A DNA stretch of 64,000 bases, taken from CAYPYI01 sp964415085 (GTDB lineage: Bacteria > Bacillota > Clostridia > Tissierellales > Tissierellaceae). The DNA lies in NCBI GenBank assembly GCA_964415085.1, contig CAYPYI010000001.1, forward strand, positions 62,001 through 126,000. The letters run 5' to 3'. Position 1 is the stretch's first letter. Each line of letters opens with the position of its first letter. Positions 1 to 9,648 of this stretch are shown in pieces. Below the pieces are notes generated by a model, which did not search any database, was not told where the DNA came from, and was given only the letters and a program-made list of their open reading frames with translations. Made by a program: the position numbers and the translations under genes.

Positions 1-29
1 TCGTTTTTACCTATTTTAATTTCTGACAT
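1..29 (-). CDS. rpsU: 30S ribosomal protein S21, 5' end only
   Basis: Only the first nine codons and part of a tenth lie in the window. They read MSEIKIGKN, the conserved start of bacterial S21, a small-subunit protein. A GGAGGGTGA ribosome binding site lies just upstream on the minus strand. The gene follows the HIT protein at the end of the hrcA operon, a common arrangement in Firmicutes. The rest lies beyond the left edge, so this is a partial CDS. The call rests on very few residues but position and sequence agree. Confidence 0.8.
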
Positions 30-140
30 ATAATTCACCCTCCCCCCATACAAACAATCCTAAAATAATATATCTTCTAGACTGATACTTAACCATTATA
101 CAATATTCTAATTTTAATTTCAATCAAATTATTTTACTTT

Positions 141-482
141 TTAGCCCGGTGGCCATTGAAGCTTTCTTCCGCCCAGTAGATGGAAATGAATATGATCTAC
201 AGTTTGCCCTCCATCTTCTTTGCAATTATTAACAATTCTGTACCCATTTGATAAGTCTTTTTCTCTTGCAATGTTATTTGCAGCTAAAAATATTTCACCA
301 ATTATATCCTTATTTTCATCATTTATATCGTCTACTGACTCTATATGCTTTTTAGGAATTATTAAAATATGAACAGGTGCTTGAGGATTTAAATCTTCAA
401 ATGCAAGAATGTCCTCATTCTCATATATAATATTACTTTGTATTTCTTTATTTGCTATTTTACAAAATATGCAATCTGACAA
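141..482 (-). CDS. HIT family protein (HinT-type)
   Basis: A 113-residue histidine triad protein, the normal length for the HinT branch. The active-site motif HIHFH is at about residues 97-101, and a Cys-x-x-Cys pair (C4, C7) that often binds zinc is at the N-terminus. HinT proteins hydrolyse phosphoramidates of AMP; the physiological substrate in Firmicutes is unclear. It has a GGGGGTGA ribosome binding site and lies 11 bases downstream of mtaB, so it is probably cotranscribed with the heat-shock and rRNA/tRNA modification genes. Confidence 0.93.
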   Translation of the reverse strand: MSDCIFCKIANKEIQSNIIYENEDILAFEDLNPQAPVHILIIPKKHIESVDDINDENKDIIGEIFLAANNIAREKDLSNGYRIVNNCKEDGGQTVDHIHFHLLGGRKLQWPPG

Positions 483-493
483 AATTTCACCCC

Positions 494-1783
494 CTATATT
501 TCTGATATAAGTCTATCTTCATCACATTTTATAACTTTTACTTCTTTAATATCTCCTTCTTTTGCAAGACTAGGATCTACTGCTACTCTTAAATAGTTTG
601 TAGAGTATCCCTCTAGATAATCATCTATAATTTCTTCAAATAAAACATTTAATATTTTATCTTTCTGTTCTTTCATAAATTCAAATTGTAAATGATCTTG
701 AAGCTCTATTAAAGTACTACTTCTCTCATTTTTTATATTCCCATCAATTTGTCCAGTCATTTTTGCTGCTATTGTTCCTTCTCTAGGAGAATATTTAAAT
801 ACATGAATTTTAGAAAATTTAACTTTTTTTACAAATTCTAATGTTTCTTCAAATTCCTCATCAGTTTCTTGTGGAAAACCAACAATTATATCTGTAGTAA
901 TTCCAGCATTAGGCATATATTTTCTAATTAATTTAACTTTTTCATAATATTCATTAGATGTGTATTTTCTATTCATTCTTTCTAATACACTATCTGAGCC
1001 ACTTTGCAAGGATAGATGAAAATGATCACATACTTTATTCGTATTTACTATCCTCTCCATAAACTCATCTGTAATAATACTCTGCTCTATAGATGATAGT
1101 CTAATTCTTTTTATTCCATCTATTTTAGCTATATTCTCAATAAGAGTAGCTAAATCCATATTATTAAGATCTTTTCCATACGATGCTACATGTATTCCAG
1201 TTAGTACTACTTCTTTAAAGCCTTTATCAGATAGTTCCTTTATCTCTTCTACTATATCATATGCATCTCTACTTCTAATTCTTCCTCTTGCATAAGGAAT
1301 TATACAATATGAACAAAATTGATTACATCCATCCTGCACTTTTATATATGCTCTAGTCATAGATTCCATACCCGTAACGTTAATTTCTTCAAATTCTTTG
1401 TATTCATTTGAATCTTTAACTATATTTATTTGCATCTTTTTATCTTTGGCTTCTTCGCATAAAGAGACTATTTGATTTCTTTTATTTGTTCCTATTATTA
1501 CATCTACACCATCAATTTCAGCAACCTCATCTGGTGAAACCTGAGAATAACATCCTACTACTGCTACTACTGCATTAGCATTTAGTCTTTTTGCTTTTCT
1601 TATAAACTGACGTGATTTACTTGCTGATAAATTTGTTACTGTACACGTATTTATTACATATATATCTGCTATATCATCTTCTTTTACTATTTCATAACCA
1701 CTCGTTTTAAATAGTTCTTCCATAGCTTCAGTTTCATACTTATTAACTTTACATCCCAAAGTATGAAATGCTACTTTTTTCAT
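494..1783 (-). CDS. mtaB: tRNA ms2t6A37 methylthiotransferase MtaB
   Basis: A 429-residue radical SAM methylthiotransferase that adds a methylthio group to t6A37 of tRNAs reading ANN codons. The N-terminal UPF0004 domain carries three cluster cysteines (in GCKVNKYE, NTCTVTN and VGCYSQ). The radical SAM domain has the C-x3-C-x2-C motif in DGCNQFCSYC near residue 155, and a TRAM-like region follows at the C-terminus. The start codon overlaps the rsmE stop as TAATG, indicating translational coupling. MtaB rather than MiaB is favoured by the length and the prmA-rsmE-mtaB order found in many Firmicutes. Confidence 0.95.
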   Translation of the reverse strand: MKKVAFHTLGCKVNKYETEAMEELFKTSGYEIVKEDDIADIYVINTCTVTNLSASKSRQFIRKAKRLNANAVVAVVGCYSQVSPDEVAEIDGVDVIIGTNKRNQIVSLCEEAKDKKMQINIVKDSNEYKEFEEINVTGMESMTRAYIKVQDGCNQFCSYCIIPYARGRIRSRDAYDIVEEIKELSDKGFKEVVLTGIHVASYGKDLNNMDLATLIENIAKIDGIKRIRLSSIEQSIITDEFMERIVNTNKVCDHFHLSLQSGSDSVLERMNRKYTSNEYYEKVKLIRKYMPNAGITTDIIVGFPQETDEEFEETLEFVKKVKFSKIHVFKYSPREGTIAAKMTGQIDGNIKNERSSTLIELQDHLQFEFMKEQKDKILNVLFEEIIDDYLEGYSTNYLRVAVDPSLAKEGDIKEVKVIKCDEDRLISEI

Positions 1784-2526
1784 TATATCACTCCCATATC
1801 TTCTAACTCATAAAGTATTATCGTAGAAGCTACAAGTCCTGCTGTCTCTGTTCTAAATATTCTATTACTTAAAGATAGTGTCAATCCTCCGATTTCCTTT
1901 AACCTATTAATTTCTTCACTGCTAAATCCACCCTCAGGTCCAATAATGATATTTACATCTTTCCCATCTACCTTTTTTAATACATCTTTTATTTTATTGT
2001 CACCTTCAGATTCATAAGGTATTAAGATATTTTCACTTTCTTTTAACATCTTTACCATTTCATTAAAACTAATAATATCTTTAAATTCTGGAATATGATC
2101 TCTTTTACACTGCTTACTTGCTTCTTCTGAGATTTTATTATATCTTTTTAATTTTGAATCTATCCATTTTCTATCTTTTGCTTTTACAACGGACCTTTCC
2201 ATTTGTACTCCATAAAAACTTTTTATACCTATTTCTGTTCCTTTTTGAGTGATAAAATCCATTTTATCTCCCTTTGCTAAACCTTGAAATAAAGTTATAT
2301 TAATTTTTGGCTCATTATTTCCACTAGATTTTTCATATATTTTAAGCGTTACTTTTTCGTCATCTATATTATTTATTTTAGTAAAATAATTTATTTCTTC
2401 GCATGAAGCTATAATTTCATCTTCTAAGGATAATCTTAATACATCTACTATATGTTTTCTATCTTGCCCATATATAAATATAATATCATTTATAATATTC
2501 TCTTTATCAACAAAAAATTTCCTCAT
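1783..2526 (-). CDS. rsmE: 16S rRNA m3U1498 methyltransferase RsmE
   Basis: A 247-residue SPOUT-class methyltransferase that methylates U1498 of 16S rRNA. The knot-forming motifs are visible as IIGPEGGFSSEEI and LSNRIFRTETAGLVAS in the last quarter, preceded by a PUA-like N-terminal domain. The length is typical. An AAGGAGAAGAT ribosome binding site precedes the ATG. It lies 10 bases after prmA and overlaps mtaB by one base, so it is an internal gene of the operon. Confidence 0.96.
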   Translation of the reverse strand: MRKFFVDKENIINDIIFIYGQDRKHIVDVLRLSLEDEIIASCEEINYFTKINNIDDEKVTLKIYEKSSGNNEPKINITLFQGLAKGDKMDFITQKGTEIGIKSFYGVQMERSVVKAKDRKWIDSKLKRYNKISEEASKQCKRDHIPEFKDIISFNEMVKMLKESENILIPYESEGDNKIKDVLKKVDGKDVNIIIGPEGGFSSEEINRLKEIGGLTLSLSNRIFRTETAGLVASTIILYELEDMGVI

Positions 2527-2535
2527 ATCTTCTCC

Positions 2536-3477
2536 TTACTTTCTAGCTATAATACAAGCCCATTCATTCATTTCTCTAATTTCCAGAATTTCAAAACCTG
2601 CTTTTTCTAAAGCATTAACTACTAAATCTATTTTACTTAAAATAATTCCTGATCCAATAAATAAGCCATCTATTTTAAGAAAATCCTTTAAATCATTACT
2701 CATCTCAACAATAATTTCTGCAATTATATTTGCTACTATAAGATCTGCTTTATCTTCTACTACATCTAGAAGATTTCCATGTATAATCTGAACATCTTCT
2801 GTCTCATTATTTATTTTTACATTTTCTTTCGATACTTCAACTGCTAAAGGAACTAAATCAACTCCTACAACTTTTTTTGCACCTAATTTTGAAGCAGCTA
2901 TTGATAAAATTCCACTTCCACATCCTATATCATAAACTAAGTTATCTGAATCTATAAACTCCTCTAATGCTTCAAGACACATAAACGTTGTTTCATGGTC
3001 TCCTGTACCAAAAGCCATTCCCGGGTCTAATTCAATTATTATATCTTTAGGTTTTTCTTCATAATCTTCCCAACTTGGCTTTATAACTAGATTTTGTCCA
3101 ACTCTCATTGGCTTGTATCCTTTTTTCCATGTCTCAGACCAATCTCTATCTTCTATATAGTTAAACTCTACCTCTCCATATTTTACTCCTTTTTCCATGT
3201 ATGGAATCTGCTCAACTTTTTCTAGTACAATATTTTTTATTCTATCAATATCTTCTGTTTCTGAGAAATAGGCTTTTATTACTATTTTATCCATATCAAG
3301 ATTTAATAACTTTTCATCTATGAAATCCCACTCTGTCGAGTCTTGTGTATCTGTCATATCTACAACATCCTGAGGATCTTCAATATTAAGACCATCTGCA
3401 CCAATTGTATATAATATTCCCGAAACAATCTCTTCATTCTCAGGCGTTGTTGAAATACTAACCTCTAACCACTTCAT
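2536..3477 (-). CDS. prmA: ribosomal protein L11 methyltransferase PrmA
   Basis: A 313-residue enzyme that methylates ribosomal protein L11 with S-adenosylmethionine. The SAM-binding motif YDIGCGSGILSIAAS and the preceding FGTGDHETT are clear, and the N-terminal substrate-binding part begins MKWLEVSI. I chose the ATG at 3477 because it follows a GGAAGTG ribosome binding site and matches the family start; the reading frame is open for 11 more codons upstream. It follows dnaJ after an intergenic stretch of about 200 bases holding two strong hairpins, so expression may be lower than dnaJ or reinitiated. Confidence 0.95.
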   Translation of the reverse strand: MKWLEVSISTTPENEEIVSGILYTIGADGLNIEDPQDVVDMTDTQDSTEWDFIDEKLLNLDMDKIVIKAYFSETEDIDRIKNIVLEKVEQIPYMEKGVKYGEVEFNYIEDRDWSETWKKGYKPMRVGQNLVIKPSWEDYEEKPKDIIIELDPGMAFGTGDHETTFMCLEALEEFIDSDNLVYDIGCGSGILSIAASKLGAKKVVGVDLVPLAVEVSKENVKINNETEDVQIIHGNLLDVVEDKADLIVANIIAEIIVEMSNDLKDFLKIDGLFIGSGIILSKIDLVVNALEKAGFEILEIREMNEWACIIARK

Positions 3478-3542
3478 ACTAACACTTCCTTTTCTATTGT
3501 ATATTACCATATTTAAAAAATTATTACCATTTCAAGTTAACA

Positions 3543-3580
3543 AATATTTAGTGAACACATCAATGTGTTCACTAAATATT
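3543..3580 (-). terminator. perfect 18-bp hairpin between dnaJ and prmA
   Basis: Arms 3543-3560 and 3563-3580 are perfectly complementary around a two-base centre. No clear U-tract follows on the minus strand, so this could be a terminator, an RNA processing or stabilising hairpin, or a protein-binding palindrome. Confidence 0.5.
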
Positions 3581-3621
3581 CTTTTATGTATATTTTTATT
3601 TTACCATATTTAGATAAGTTT

Positions 3622-3670
3622 TATTATATAAAAATTAAGATATAAATATATTATATATTTATATCTTAAT
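3622..3670 (-). terminator. AU-rich hairpin with U-tract after dnaJ
   Basis: Arms 3634-3650 and 3654-3670 form a 17-bp stem starting 8 bases after the dnaJ stop. On the minus strand TTTTTATATAA follows. This probably gives partial termination between dnaJ and prmA, although the stem is almost all A-T. Confidence 0.55.
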
Positions 3671-3678
3671 AATACTAA

Positions 3679-4806
3679 TTAATTTGAAAATGCATCTTTT
3701 ACTTTCTCAAAAAAACCTTTCTTATGCTTCTTATACACTTCACCAGATTCTTCTGAAAATTCTAATAATAACTCTTCTTGTCTATCAGTTAATTCTTTTG
3801 GAGTAAATACATTTACCGTAAAATATAAGTCTCCTCTTCCCACTCCTCTTAAATTAGGAACACCATGTCCTTTTAATTTAAATGTAGTTCCTGTTTGCGT
3901 CCCTCTAGGTAATGTATACTTTTCTATACCTTCTAAAGTAGGTACTTCAATCTCTGCTCCTAAGGCAACTTCTGTAAATGAAACTGGAATATCAAGGTAT
4001 AAGTTTGTTCCACGTCTTATGAAGTTAGCATCTTCAATTATATTTATATAGACGTATAAATCTCCATGTTCTCCACCTTTATATCCTGCCTCTCCTTCGC
4101 CTCTTATAGATATTATTGAACCATTATCTACACCTGCTGGAATCTTAACTCTTAATTTCTTAGACTTTATTTCTCTTCCGCTTCCATTGCAGTTTTCACA
4201 TTTATCCTCAATTTCCTCACCACTACCATTACAATTTTCACAAGTCACAACTCTTACAAATTGTCCTAAATTAGTGTTTTGTACACGTCTTACTTCACCA
4301 GACCCATTACAAACTGGACAAGTTTTAACTTCACTTCCTGGTTTGGCACCTGTTCCATCACATGTAGTACAATTTTCTTCTTTTCTTACTGTTATCTCTT
4401 TTTCTGTACCAAATATAGCTTCTTCAAATTCTATAGTTAAATCATATCTTAAATCACTACCACGTTCAGGACCATTATAAGGCTTATTACTTCCTGAAAA
4501 CCCACCAAATCCTCCAAAGATATCACCAAAAATATCACTAAAGATATCTTCAAATCCTCCAAACCCTGCTCCTTGAGCCTGTGGATCTACTCCTGCGTGT
4601 CCATATCTATCATATCTACTTCTCATCTCTTCATTGCTTAGAATCTCATATGCTGCTGTTGCTTCTTTAAATTGTTGTTCCGCTTCTTCTTTATTATCTG
4701 GATTTAAATCAGGATGATATTGTTTAGCTTTTTTTCTATACGCTCTTTTAATTTCATCTTGAGTAGCATTTTCATCTACACCTAATATCTCATAAAAATC
4801 TCTCAA
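3679..4806 (-). CDS. dnaJ: chaperone protein DnaJ
   Basis: A 375-residue class I J-protein, the co-chaperone that stimulates DnaK ATPase. The J domain has the HPD motif at residues 31-33. A Gly/Phe-rich linker follows, then four zinc-binding repeats of the C-x2-C-x-G-x-G type (CTTCDGTG, CPVCNGSG, and CENCNGSG twice), and the C-terminal substrate-binding domain. Length is normal. Translation starts at a TTG at 4806 behind a GGTAGGTG site. It is separated from dnaK by a perfect palindrome that may lower its transcription relative to dnaK. Confidence 0.97.
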   Translation of the reverse strand: MRDFYEILGVDENATQDEIKRAYRKKAKQYHPDLNPDNKEEAEQQFKEATAAYEILSNEEMRSRYDRYGHAGVDPQAQGAGFGGFEDIFSDIFGDIFGGFGGFSGSNKPYNGPERGSDLRYDLTIEFEEAIFGTEKEITVRKEENCTTCDGTGAKPGSEVKTCPVCNGSGEVRRVQNTNLGQFVRVVTCENCNGSGEEIEDKCENCNGSGREIKSKKLRVKIPAGVDNGSIISIRGEGEAGYKGGEHGDLYVYINIIEDANFIRRGTNLYLDIPVSFTEVALGAEIEVPTLEGIEKYTLPRGTQTGTTFKLKGHGVPNLRGVGRGDLYFTVNVFTPKELTDRQEELLLEFSEESGEVYKKHKKGFFEKVKDAFSN

Positions 4807-4830
4807 AGATCTACACCTACCTTATCTTAT

Positions 4831-4870
4831 TTTACAAAATTAAAGCTAAATCCTAGGATTTAGCTTTAAT
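4831..4870 (-). terminator. palindromic hairpin between dnaK and dnaJ
   Basis: Bases 4839-4870 are a perfect 32-base palindrome with 16-base arms, starting 20 bases after the dnaK stop. A short TTTTG run follows on the minus strand. A leaky terminator or mRNA-stability element setting the DnaK:DnaJ ratio is the likely role (inference). Confidence 0.6.
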
Positions 4871-4890
4871 AACATATTATATTATTCTAA

Positions 4891-6699
4891 CTACTCTTCG
4901 TCAACTACTTCATAGTCTCCATCAACTACATCATCATCTTGGGATGATGCTTCTTCACCTTCTGGTGCTTGTTGATATAACTTTTCACTTAGTTTATGGA
5001 ACTGTTCAGTTAAAGCTTCTGTTTTAGTTTTTATATCTTCTATATCATCTGACTCTAAAGCTGTTTTTAATTCTTGAAGTTTAGCTTCTACTTCTGTTTT
5101 TTCATCATCAGAGATTTTACCTTCTAATTCTGATAATGTTTTTTCAGTTTGATATGCTAATGAGTCACCTTGGTTTCTGATTTCAATAGCTTCTTTTTTC
5201 TTTTTATCTTCTTCTGCAAATTTTTCTGCTTCTTCTACTTTTTTATCTATTTCATCATCTGATAAATTACTTGATGCTGTAATTGTTATTTTTTGTTCTT
5301 TTCCTGTACCTAAATCTTTCGCACTTACATTAACTATACCATCAGCATCTATATCAAATGTTACTTCAATTTGTGGTACTCCTCTTGGAGCTGATGGAAT
5401 TCCTGTTAATTGGAATCTACCTAGTGTAGTATTATCTTGTGCCATTTCTCTTTCACCTTGAATTACGTGAATATCTACAGCTGTTTGATTATCTGCTGCT
5501 GTACTGAAAATTTGAGATTTTTTAGTTGGTATTGTTGTATTTCTTTCTATTAATTTAGTTGCAACTCCACCTAATGTTTCTATTCCTAATGATAATGGAG
5601 TAACGTCTAATAATAAAACATCTTTAACTTCTCCACTTAAAACTCCACCTTGAACTGCTGCACCTAAAGCTATAGATTCATCTGGGTTTATATCTTTTTG
5701 TGGATCTTTACCAATTAATTTTTTAACTGCATCTTGAACTGCTGGTATTCTTGTTGAACCACCAACTAATATAACTTTTTCAACTTCATTTGGTTGTAAT
5801 CCAGCATCTTTTAAAGCTAATTTAACAGGTTCTATAGTTTTATCAACTAGTGGTGAAACTAATTCTTCAAATTTAGCTCTTGTTATATCCATATTTAAAT
5901 GAACTGGTCCTTGATCTGTTGCAGTTATAAATGGTAAGTTTATGTTTGTTGACATTGTGCTTGATAATTCTTTTTTAGCTTTTTCTGCTGCTTCTTTAAG
6001 TCTTTGTAAACTCATTTTATCAGCTTTTAAATCTACACCATTTTCTTTTTTGAATTCATCGTTTATATATTCAATTAAAGCATTATCAAAGTCATCTCCA
6101 CCTAAATGGTTGTTTCCTCTTGTTGCTAATACTTCAAATACTCCATCTCCAAGTTCAAGTATTGAAACGTCAAAAGTACCTCCACCTAAGTCAAATACCA
6201 TTATTTTATGTTGTCCTTCTTCTTTATCTAATCCATAAGCAAGTGCTGCTGCTGTTGGTTCATTTATTATTCTTTTTACATCTAAACCTGCTATTTTACC
6301 AGCATCTTTTGTAGCTTGTCTTTGAGCATCTGTAAAGTAAGCTGGCACAGTTATTACTGCAGTAGTTACTTTTTCTCCTAAATAACTTTCAGCATCTTGT
6401 TTCAATTTTTGTAATATCATTGCTGATAATTCTTGTGGTGTATAATCTTTTCCATCAATATTTTTCTTATAGTCACTACCCATTTCTCTTTTTATTGATT
6501 GTATAGTTCTATCTGGGTTAGTAATCGCTTGTCTTTTTGCTGTTTCTCCTACTAATCTTTCTCCATCTTTTGTAAAAGCTGCTACTGAAGGTGTAGTTCT
6601 ATTTCCCTCTGCATTTGGGATTATAATTGGTTCTCCACCTTCCATTACTGCTACAGCTGAATTTGTTGTTCCTAAGTCAATTCCTATAATTTTACTCAT
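4891..6699 (-). CDS. dnaK: chaperone protein DnaK (Hsp70)
   Basis: A 602-residue Hsp70. The N-terminal phosphate-binding motif [10 protein letters not shown] is followed by [10 protein letters not shown] and by the [12 protein letters not shown] motif of the ATPase domain. The interdomain linker [14 protein letters not shown] and the substrate-binding domain come next, and the C-terminus is acidic and ends EVVDEE, as is usual for DnaK. The ribosome binding site is AGGAGGAAT. It lies 19 bases downstream of grpE and is controlled by HrcA through the CIRCE element before hrcA. Confidence 0.98.
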   Translation of the reverse strand: MSKIIGIDLGTTNSAVAVMEGGEPIIIPNAEGNRTTPSVAAFTKDGERLVGETAKRQAITNPDRTIQSIKREMGSDYKKNIDGKDYTPQELSAMILQKLKQDAESYLGEKVTTAVITVPAYFTDAQRQATKDAGKIAGLDVKRIINEPTAAALAYGLDKEEGQHKIMVFDLGGGTFDVSILELGDGVFEVLATRGNNHLGGDDFDNALIEYINDEFKKENGVDLKADKMSLQRLKEAAEKAKKELSSTMSTNINLPFITATDQGPVHLNMDITRAKFEELVSPLVDKTIEPVKLALKDAGLQPNEVEKVILVGGSTRIPAVQDAVKKLIGKDPQKDINPDESIALGAAVQGGVLSGEVKDVLLLDVTPLSLGIETLGGVATKLIERNTTIPTKKSQIFSTAADNQTAVDIHVIQGEREMAQDNTTLGRFQLTGIPSAPRGVPQIEVTFDIDADGIVNVSAKDLGTGKEQKITITASSNLSDDEIDKKVEEAEKFAEEDKKKKEAIEIRNQGDSLAYQTEKTLSELEGKISDDEKTEVEAKLQELKTALESDDIEDIKTKTEALTEQFHKLSEKLYQQAPEGEEASSQDDDVVDGDYEVVDEE

Positions 6700-6718
6700 T
6701 TCACATTCCTCCTATAAA

Positions 6719-7285
6719 TTACTTTGATACAATTACCATTGCTGGTCTAATTACTTTATCATTCAATAAATAGCCTTTTTGCATAATATTAATTACTACA
6801 TCAGGTTGATACTTATCGCTTTCTTGCATTTGTACTGCATAATGATAGTTAGGGTCAAATTGTTCATGTAAACAATTAATCTCCTTAACACCATGTTTTT
6901 CTAAAACTTCAATAAGTTGCTTTTGAATCAATTCAATTCCTTCATAAAAGCTGTCTTTATCAGAGCCTTCATCTAACATCATTGCTCTTTCAAAATTATC
7001 AATCACAGGTAGTATATCTGTCACAATTGCTTCTTTTCCAAGAGATACTAAACCTGTTCTTTCTTTTTCACTTCTTCTTTTAAAGTTTGAAAAATCTGCT
7101 TGAAGCCTTAAAAATCTATTATTTGATTCTTCTAACTGTGATTTTAAATCTTCATTTCCTTCTGATTCCTCTTCACAAACTTCATCGTCTTGATCTTCAA
7201 TTTCTTCCTGTTCAATCTTTTCATCATTTTCATTTTCATCTAATTCATCTTTAATTTCTTCATTGTTGCTTTCATTTTTACTCAC
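6719..7285 (-). CDS. grpE: nucleotide exchange factor GrpE
   Basis: A 188-residue GrpE, which releases ADP from DnaK. The first 50 or so residues are very rich in Glu and Asp. A long coiled coil follows (QLEESNNRFLRLQADFSNF and on), and the C-terminal beta domain ends in the conserved GYLLNDKVIRPAMVIVSK. Translation starts at GTG behind AGAGGTGATACA. It lies between hrcA and dnaK, the standard order in Firmicutes. Confidence 0.96.
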   Translation of the reverse strand: MSKNESNNEEIKDELDENENDEKIEQEEIEDQDDEVCEEESEGNEDLKSQLEESNNRFLRLQADFSNFKRRSEKERTGLVSLGKEAIVTDILPVIDNFERAMMLDEGSDKDSFYEGIELIQKQLIEVLEKHGVKEINCLHEQFDPNYHYAVQMQESDKYQPDVVINIMQKGYLLNDKVIRPAMVIVSK

Positions 7286-7302
7286 TGTATCACCTCTTAT
7301 TT

Positions 7303-8346
7303 TTATCCATTTATCATAAGATCCATAACATGTGTTATATTGTTAGAGAACACCTTAATTGTTTTAATTAAATTTAAATAATCCATTCTAGTTGGACCAA
7401 GTAGCCCTATTTTACCTATTGTTTTTCCATCAATTTTATATGTTGCAGTAATTATACTTATATCTTTAATTGGAGCATAAATATTTTCATTTCCTATTAT
7501 TATATCTAAATCTTCTGATGTTGATGTTTTCATTAGAACATCCAATAACAGTTCTTTATCCTCCATAAAAGAAATAAATTCTTTAGCCTTATTAACATCT
7601 TTATACTCAGGAAAATTCAAAATATTTGTAACTCCTTCTGAATATAAATCTATACTTATTAAATCTTCTACTGCCTCTATTATTGGCGGAACTAAAAATT
7701 TTATAATATTATTTTGATTTTGTATGTTTATAATTGAATTATCTGTTAATATATTTATAACTTCATCTATTTCTAAACCAGATATTTTAGAGTTTAGAAA
7801 ATTTGATACTACATTTAAATCATCTGAAGATATGTTTAAACTTGATTTAACAATTGAATTTTTAACAACACCATTATTACAAATTAACAAAATCAATATA
7901 CCTATATTATCTACAGGTACTAATTGTATTTTGTCTATCTTAATATCTCTCATTTTAGGTGAGGCAACTACAGATGTATAACTCGTTATAGAAGAGAGCA
8001 TCTTTGCTGCATTTTCTATTAACTCATCTAATTCATTTGCTTCTTTTATTAAACTTTCCATAAACTTTTGATTTAAATTTATATCTTCATTACCTGAAGC
8101 TTTTAGCTTTAACAACTCATTTACATAAAGTCTATATCCCTTATCAGAAGGGACTCTTCCTGCTGATGAATGAGGTTTGCTTAAATATCCTAAATCCTCT
8201 AAATCAGACATTTCATTCCTAATTGTTGCTGAGCTTACGCCCAAATCATATTTTTTAGATATGGTTCTAGATCCTATAGGTTCAGCGCTATCTACATAGC
8301 TATTAATTATAGCATAAAGAACCTTTAATTTTCTATCATCCAACAC
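7303..8346 (-). CDS. hrcA: heat-inducible transcription repressor HrcA
   Basis: A 347-residue HrcA repressor. The N-terminal winged helix reads LDDRKLKVLYAIINSYV, then AEPIGSRTISKKYDLGVSSA, and a GAF-like effector domain follows. I chose the GTG at 8346: it follows a GAGGTGAT site and gives the usual N-terminus. The frame is open 17 codons further up, but that start would lie inside the CIRCE operator. HrcA represses its own operon by binding CIRCE and needs GroE chaperonin for activity in studied bacteria. Confidence 0.96.
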   Translation of the reverse strand: MLDDRKLKVLYAIINSYVDSAEPIGSRTISKKYDLGVSSATIRNEMSDLEDLGYLSKPHSSAGRVPSDKGYRLYVNELLKLKASGNEDINLNQKFMESLIKEANELDELIENAAKMLSSITSYTSVVASPKMRDIKIDKIQLVPVDNIGILILLICNNGVVKNSIVKSSLNISSDDLNVVSNFLNSKISGLEIDEVINILTDNSIINIQNQNNIIKFLVPPIIEAVEDLISIDLYSEGVTNILNFPEYKDVNKAKEFISFMEDKELLLDVLMKTSTSEDLDIIIGNENIYAPIKDISIITATYKIDGKTIGKIGLLGPTRMDYLNLIKTIKVFSNNITHVMDLMING

Positions 8347-8380
8347 GATAATCACCTCTATAGTCACGTTTCGGATGTAA

Positions 8381-8407
8381 TTAGCACTCGCGTTCATTGA
8401 GTGCTAA
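8381..8407 (-). promoter_or_regulatory. CIRCE operator (HrcA binding site)
   Basis: TTAGCACTC at 8381-8389, a nine-base spacer, and GAGTGCTAA at 8399-8407 match the CIRCE consensus exactly. It lies between the predicted promoter and the hrcA start, so it falls in the 5' untranslated region of the heat-shock operon. Confidence 0.97.
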
Positions 8408-8420
8408 ACCTTACATTTAT

Positions 8421-8449
8421 AATTTATCATTACTTTTGATGATTGTCAA
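8421..8449 (-). promoter_or_regulatory. sigma-A promoter of the hrcA operon
   Basis: On the minus strand, TTGACA (8444-8449) and TAAATT (8421-8426) are separated by 17 bases. The expected start of transcription lies a few bases before CIRCE. The promoter abuts the hemW stop codon. Confidence 0.75.
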
Positions 8450-8457
8450 CCCTTTAT

Positions 8458-9600
8458 CTATAAAAGAAAATCCATTTCTACTAAATTAGCTAAATCTAGT
8501 CCCCTTTTAGTAAGTTTGATATTTTTTTCATCATCTATTAATAATCCATCATTAATATGTTTATTAATTACATCCTCATAGTAAAAATATATATCTTTAT
8601 TAAATCTATTTTTAAATTCTAACTTATTAATTCCATCTATTAATCTACTACCAAATATACAGTATTCTTCTATCTCATCTTTTAATGTAGTTTCATTTAC
8701 CTCTACTATAGGTAGTTTACCCAAATTAATCATTTTTATATATTCTTGTAAATTTTTTGTATTAGAAAATCTCTTTCCATCCAAATATGAATGACTTGAT
8801 ACCCCAAATCCTATATAAGGCATTATCTTCCAGTATGCAATATTATGATTGCATTTTTTATTTTTTTTAGAAAAATTCGAAATTTCATAATGAATATATC
8901 CATTTTCTTTAAGTCTATCAACTATATAGTGATACATCTTCCTGTCTATATCATCTTCTGGAAATTCAAACCTACCTTCCTCATACCACTTTTGCATAGG
9001 AGTATTTCCCTCTAGTATTAAAGAGTAATATGATACATGCTTTAAATCTAAAGATAGTATATTGTCTAAATCTACTTCTATATCTTCAAATGACTGATTA
9101 GGAAGGGCAAAAATTAAATCTATATTTATATTTTCTATTCCTTCATCTTTAAGGATATTATAACTTTTTAAGAAGTCTTCATATGAATGTATTCTTCCTA
9201 TTTGTTTTAATATCTTATTATTTGTAGACTGAAGACCTAGACTAAATCTATTTATTCCTGCTTCTTTATATTCTTTCACCTTTAAATTATTTATACTTCC
9301 AGGATTAGCTTCTATTGTAATTTCAACTTCCTTATCTATACAAAAGTTATCCCTAATATGGTTTAATATTTGGCTAATGTATCGACTATCAATTATAGAA
9401 GGAGTACCTCCACCTATAAAAATAGTTTTTACATTATATCTTTTTAGTTTATCTTTATATAAATCAATTTCCATTATTAATTTTTCTATATAATCACTTA
9501 TACACTCCTTTGTTTGGTTTGTATAAGATACAAAGTCACAGTAGTAGCATTTTTTTTCACAAAATGGAATGTGTATATATAAACTAATGTTTTCTTTCAT
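8458..9600 (-). CDS. hemW: radical SAM heme chaperone HemW
   Basis: A 380-residue member of the HemN/HemW family. The radical SAM cluster motif is C14-x3-C18-x2-C21, followed by FIGGGTPS. HemW proteins bind heme and help insert it into target proteins; they are often misnamed coproporphyrinogen III oxidase. Its position between lepA and hrcA is the classical HemW context in Firmicutes. The ribosome binding site is AAGGAGATATT. A terminator lies between lepA and this gene, so hemW depends on readthrough or on a promoter I did not identify. Confidence 0.93.
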   Translation of the reverse strand: MKENISLYIHIPFCEKKCYYCDFVSYTNQTKECISDYIEKLIMEIDLYKDKLKRYNVKTIFIGGGTPSIIDSRYISQILNHIRDNFCIDKEVEITIEANPGSINNLKVKEYKEAGINRFSLGLQSTNNKILKQIGRIHSYEDFLKSYNILKDEGIENINIDLIFALPNQSFEDIEVDLDNILSLDLKHVSYYSLILEGNTPMQKWYEEGRFEFPEDDIDRKMYHYIVDRLKENGYIHYEISNFSKKNKKCNHNIAYWKIMPYIGFGVSSHSYLDGKRFSNTKNLQEYIKMINLGKLPIVEVNETTLKDEIEEYCIFGSRLIDGINKLEFKNRFNKDIYFYYEDVINKHINDGLLIDDEKNIKLTKRGLDLANLVEMDFLL

Positions 9601-9616
9601 AATATCTCCTTTTCTC

Positions 9617-9645
9617 TAAAAAAAATGCACACTAATGTGTGCATC
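9617..9645 (-). terminator. intrinsic terminator after lepA
   Basis: Stem arms ATGCACAC (9625-9632) and GTGTGCAT (9637-9644) with a TAAT loop, followed on the minus strand by a run of eight T. It begins right after the lepA stop codon. Confidence 0.85.
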
Positions 9646-9648
9646 TAA

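Noticed and set aside
5942..6314. Plus-strand reading frames inside dnaK
   Set aside because: They are antisense to highly conserved DnaK coding sequence, lack ribosome binding sites, and encode low-complexity Leu/Ser/Pro-rich peptides.
8347..8397. Longer hrcA start at 8397
   Set aside because: It would start inside the CIRCE operator downstream of the promoter; the GTG at 8346 has a proper ribosome binding site and the family-typical N-terminus.
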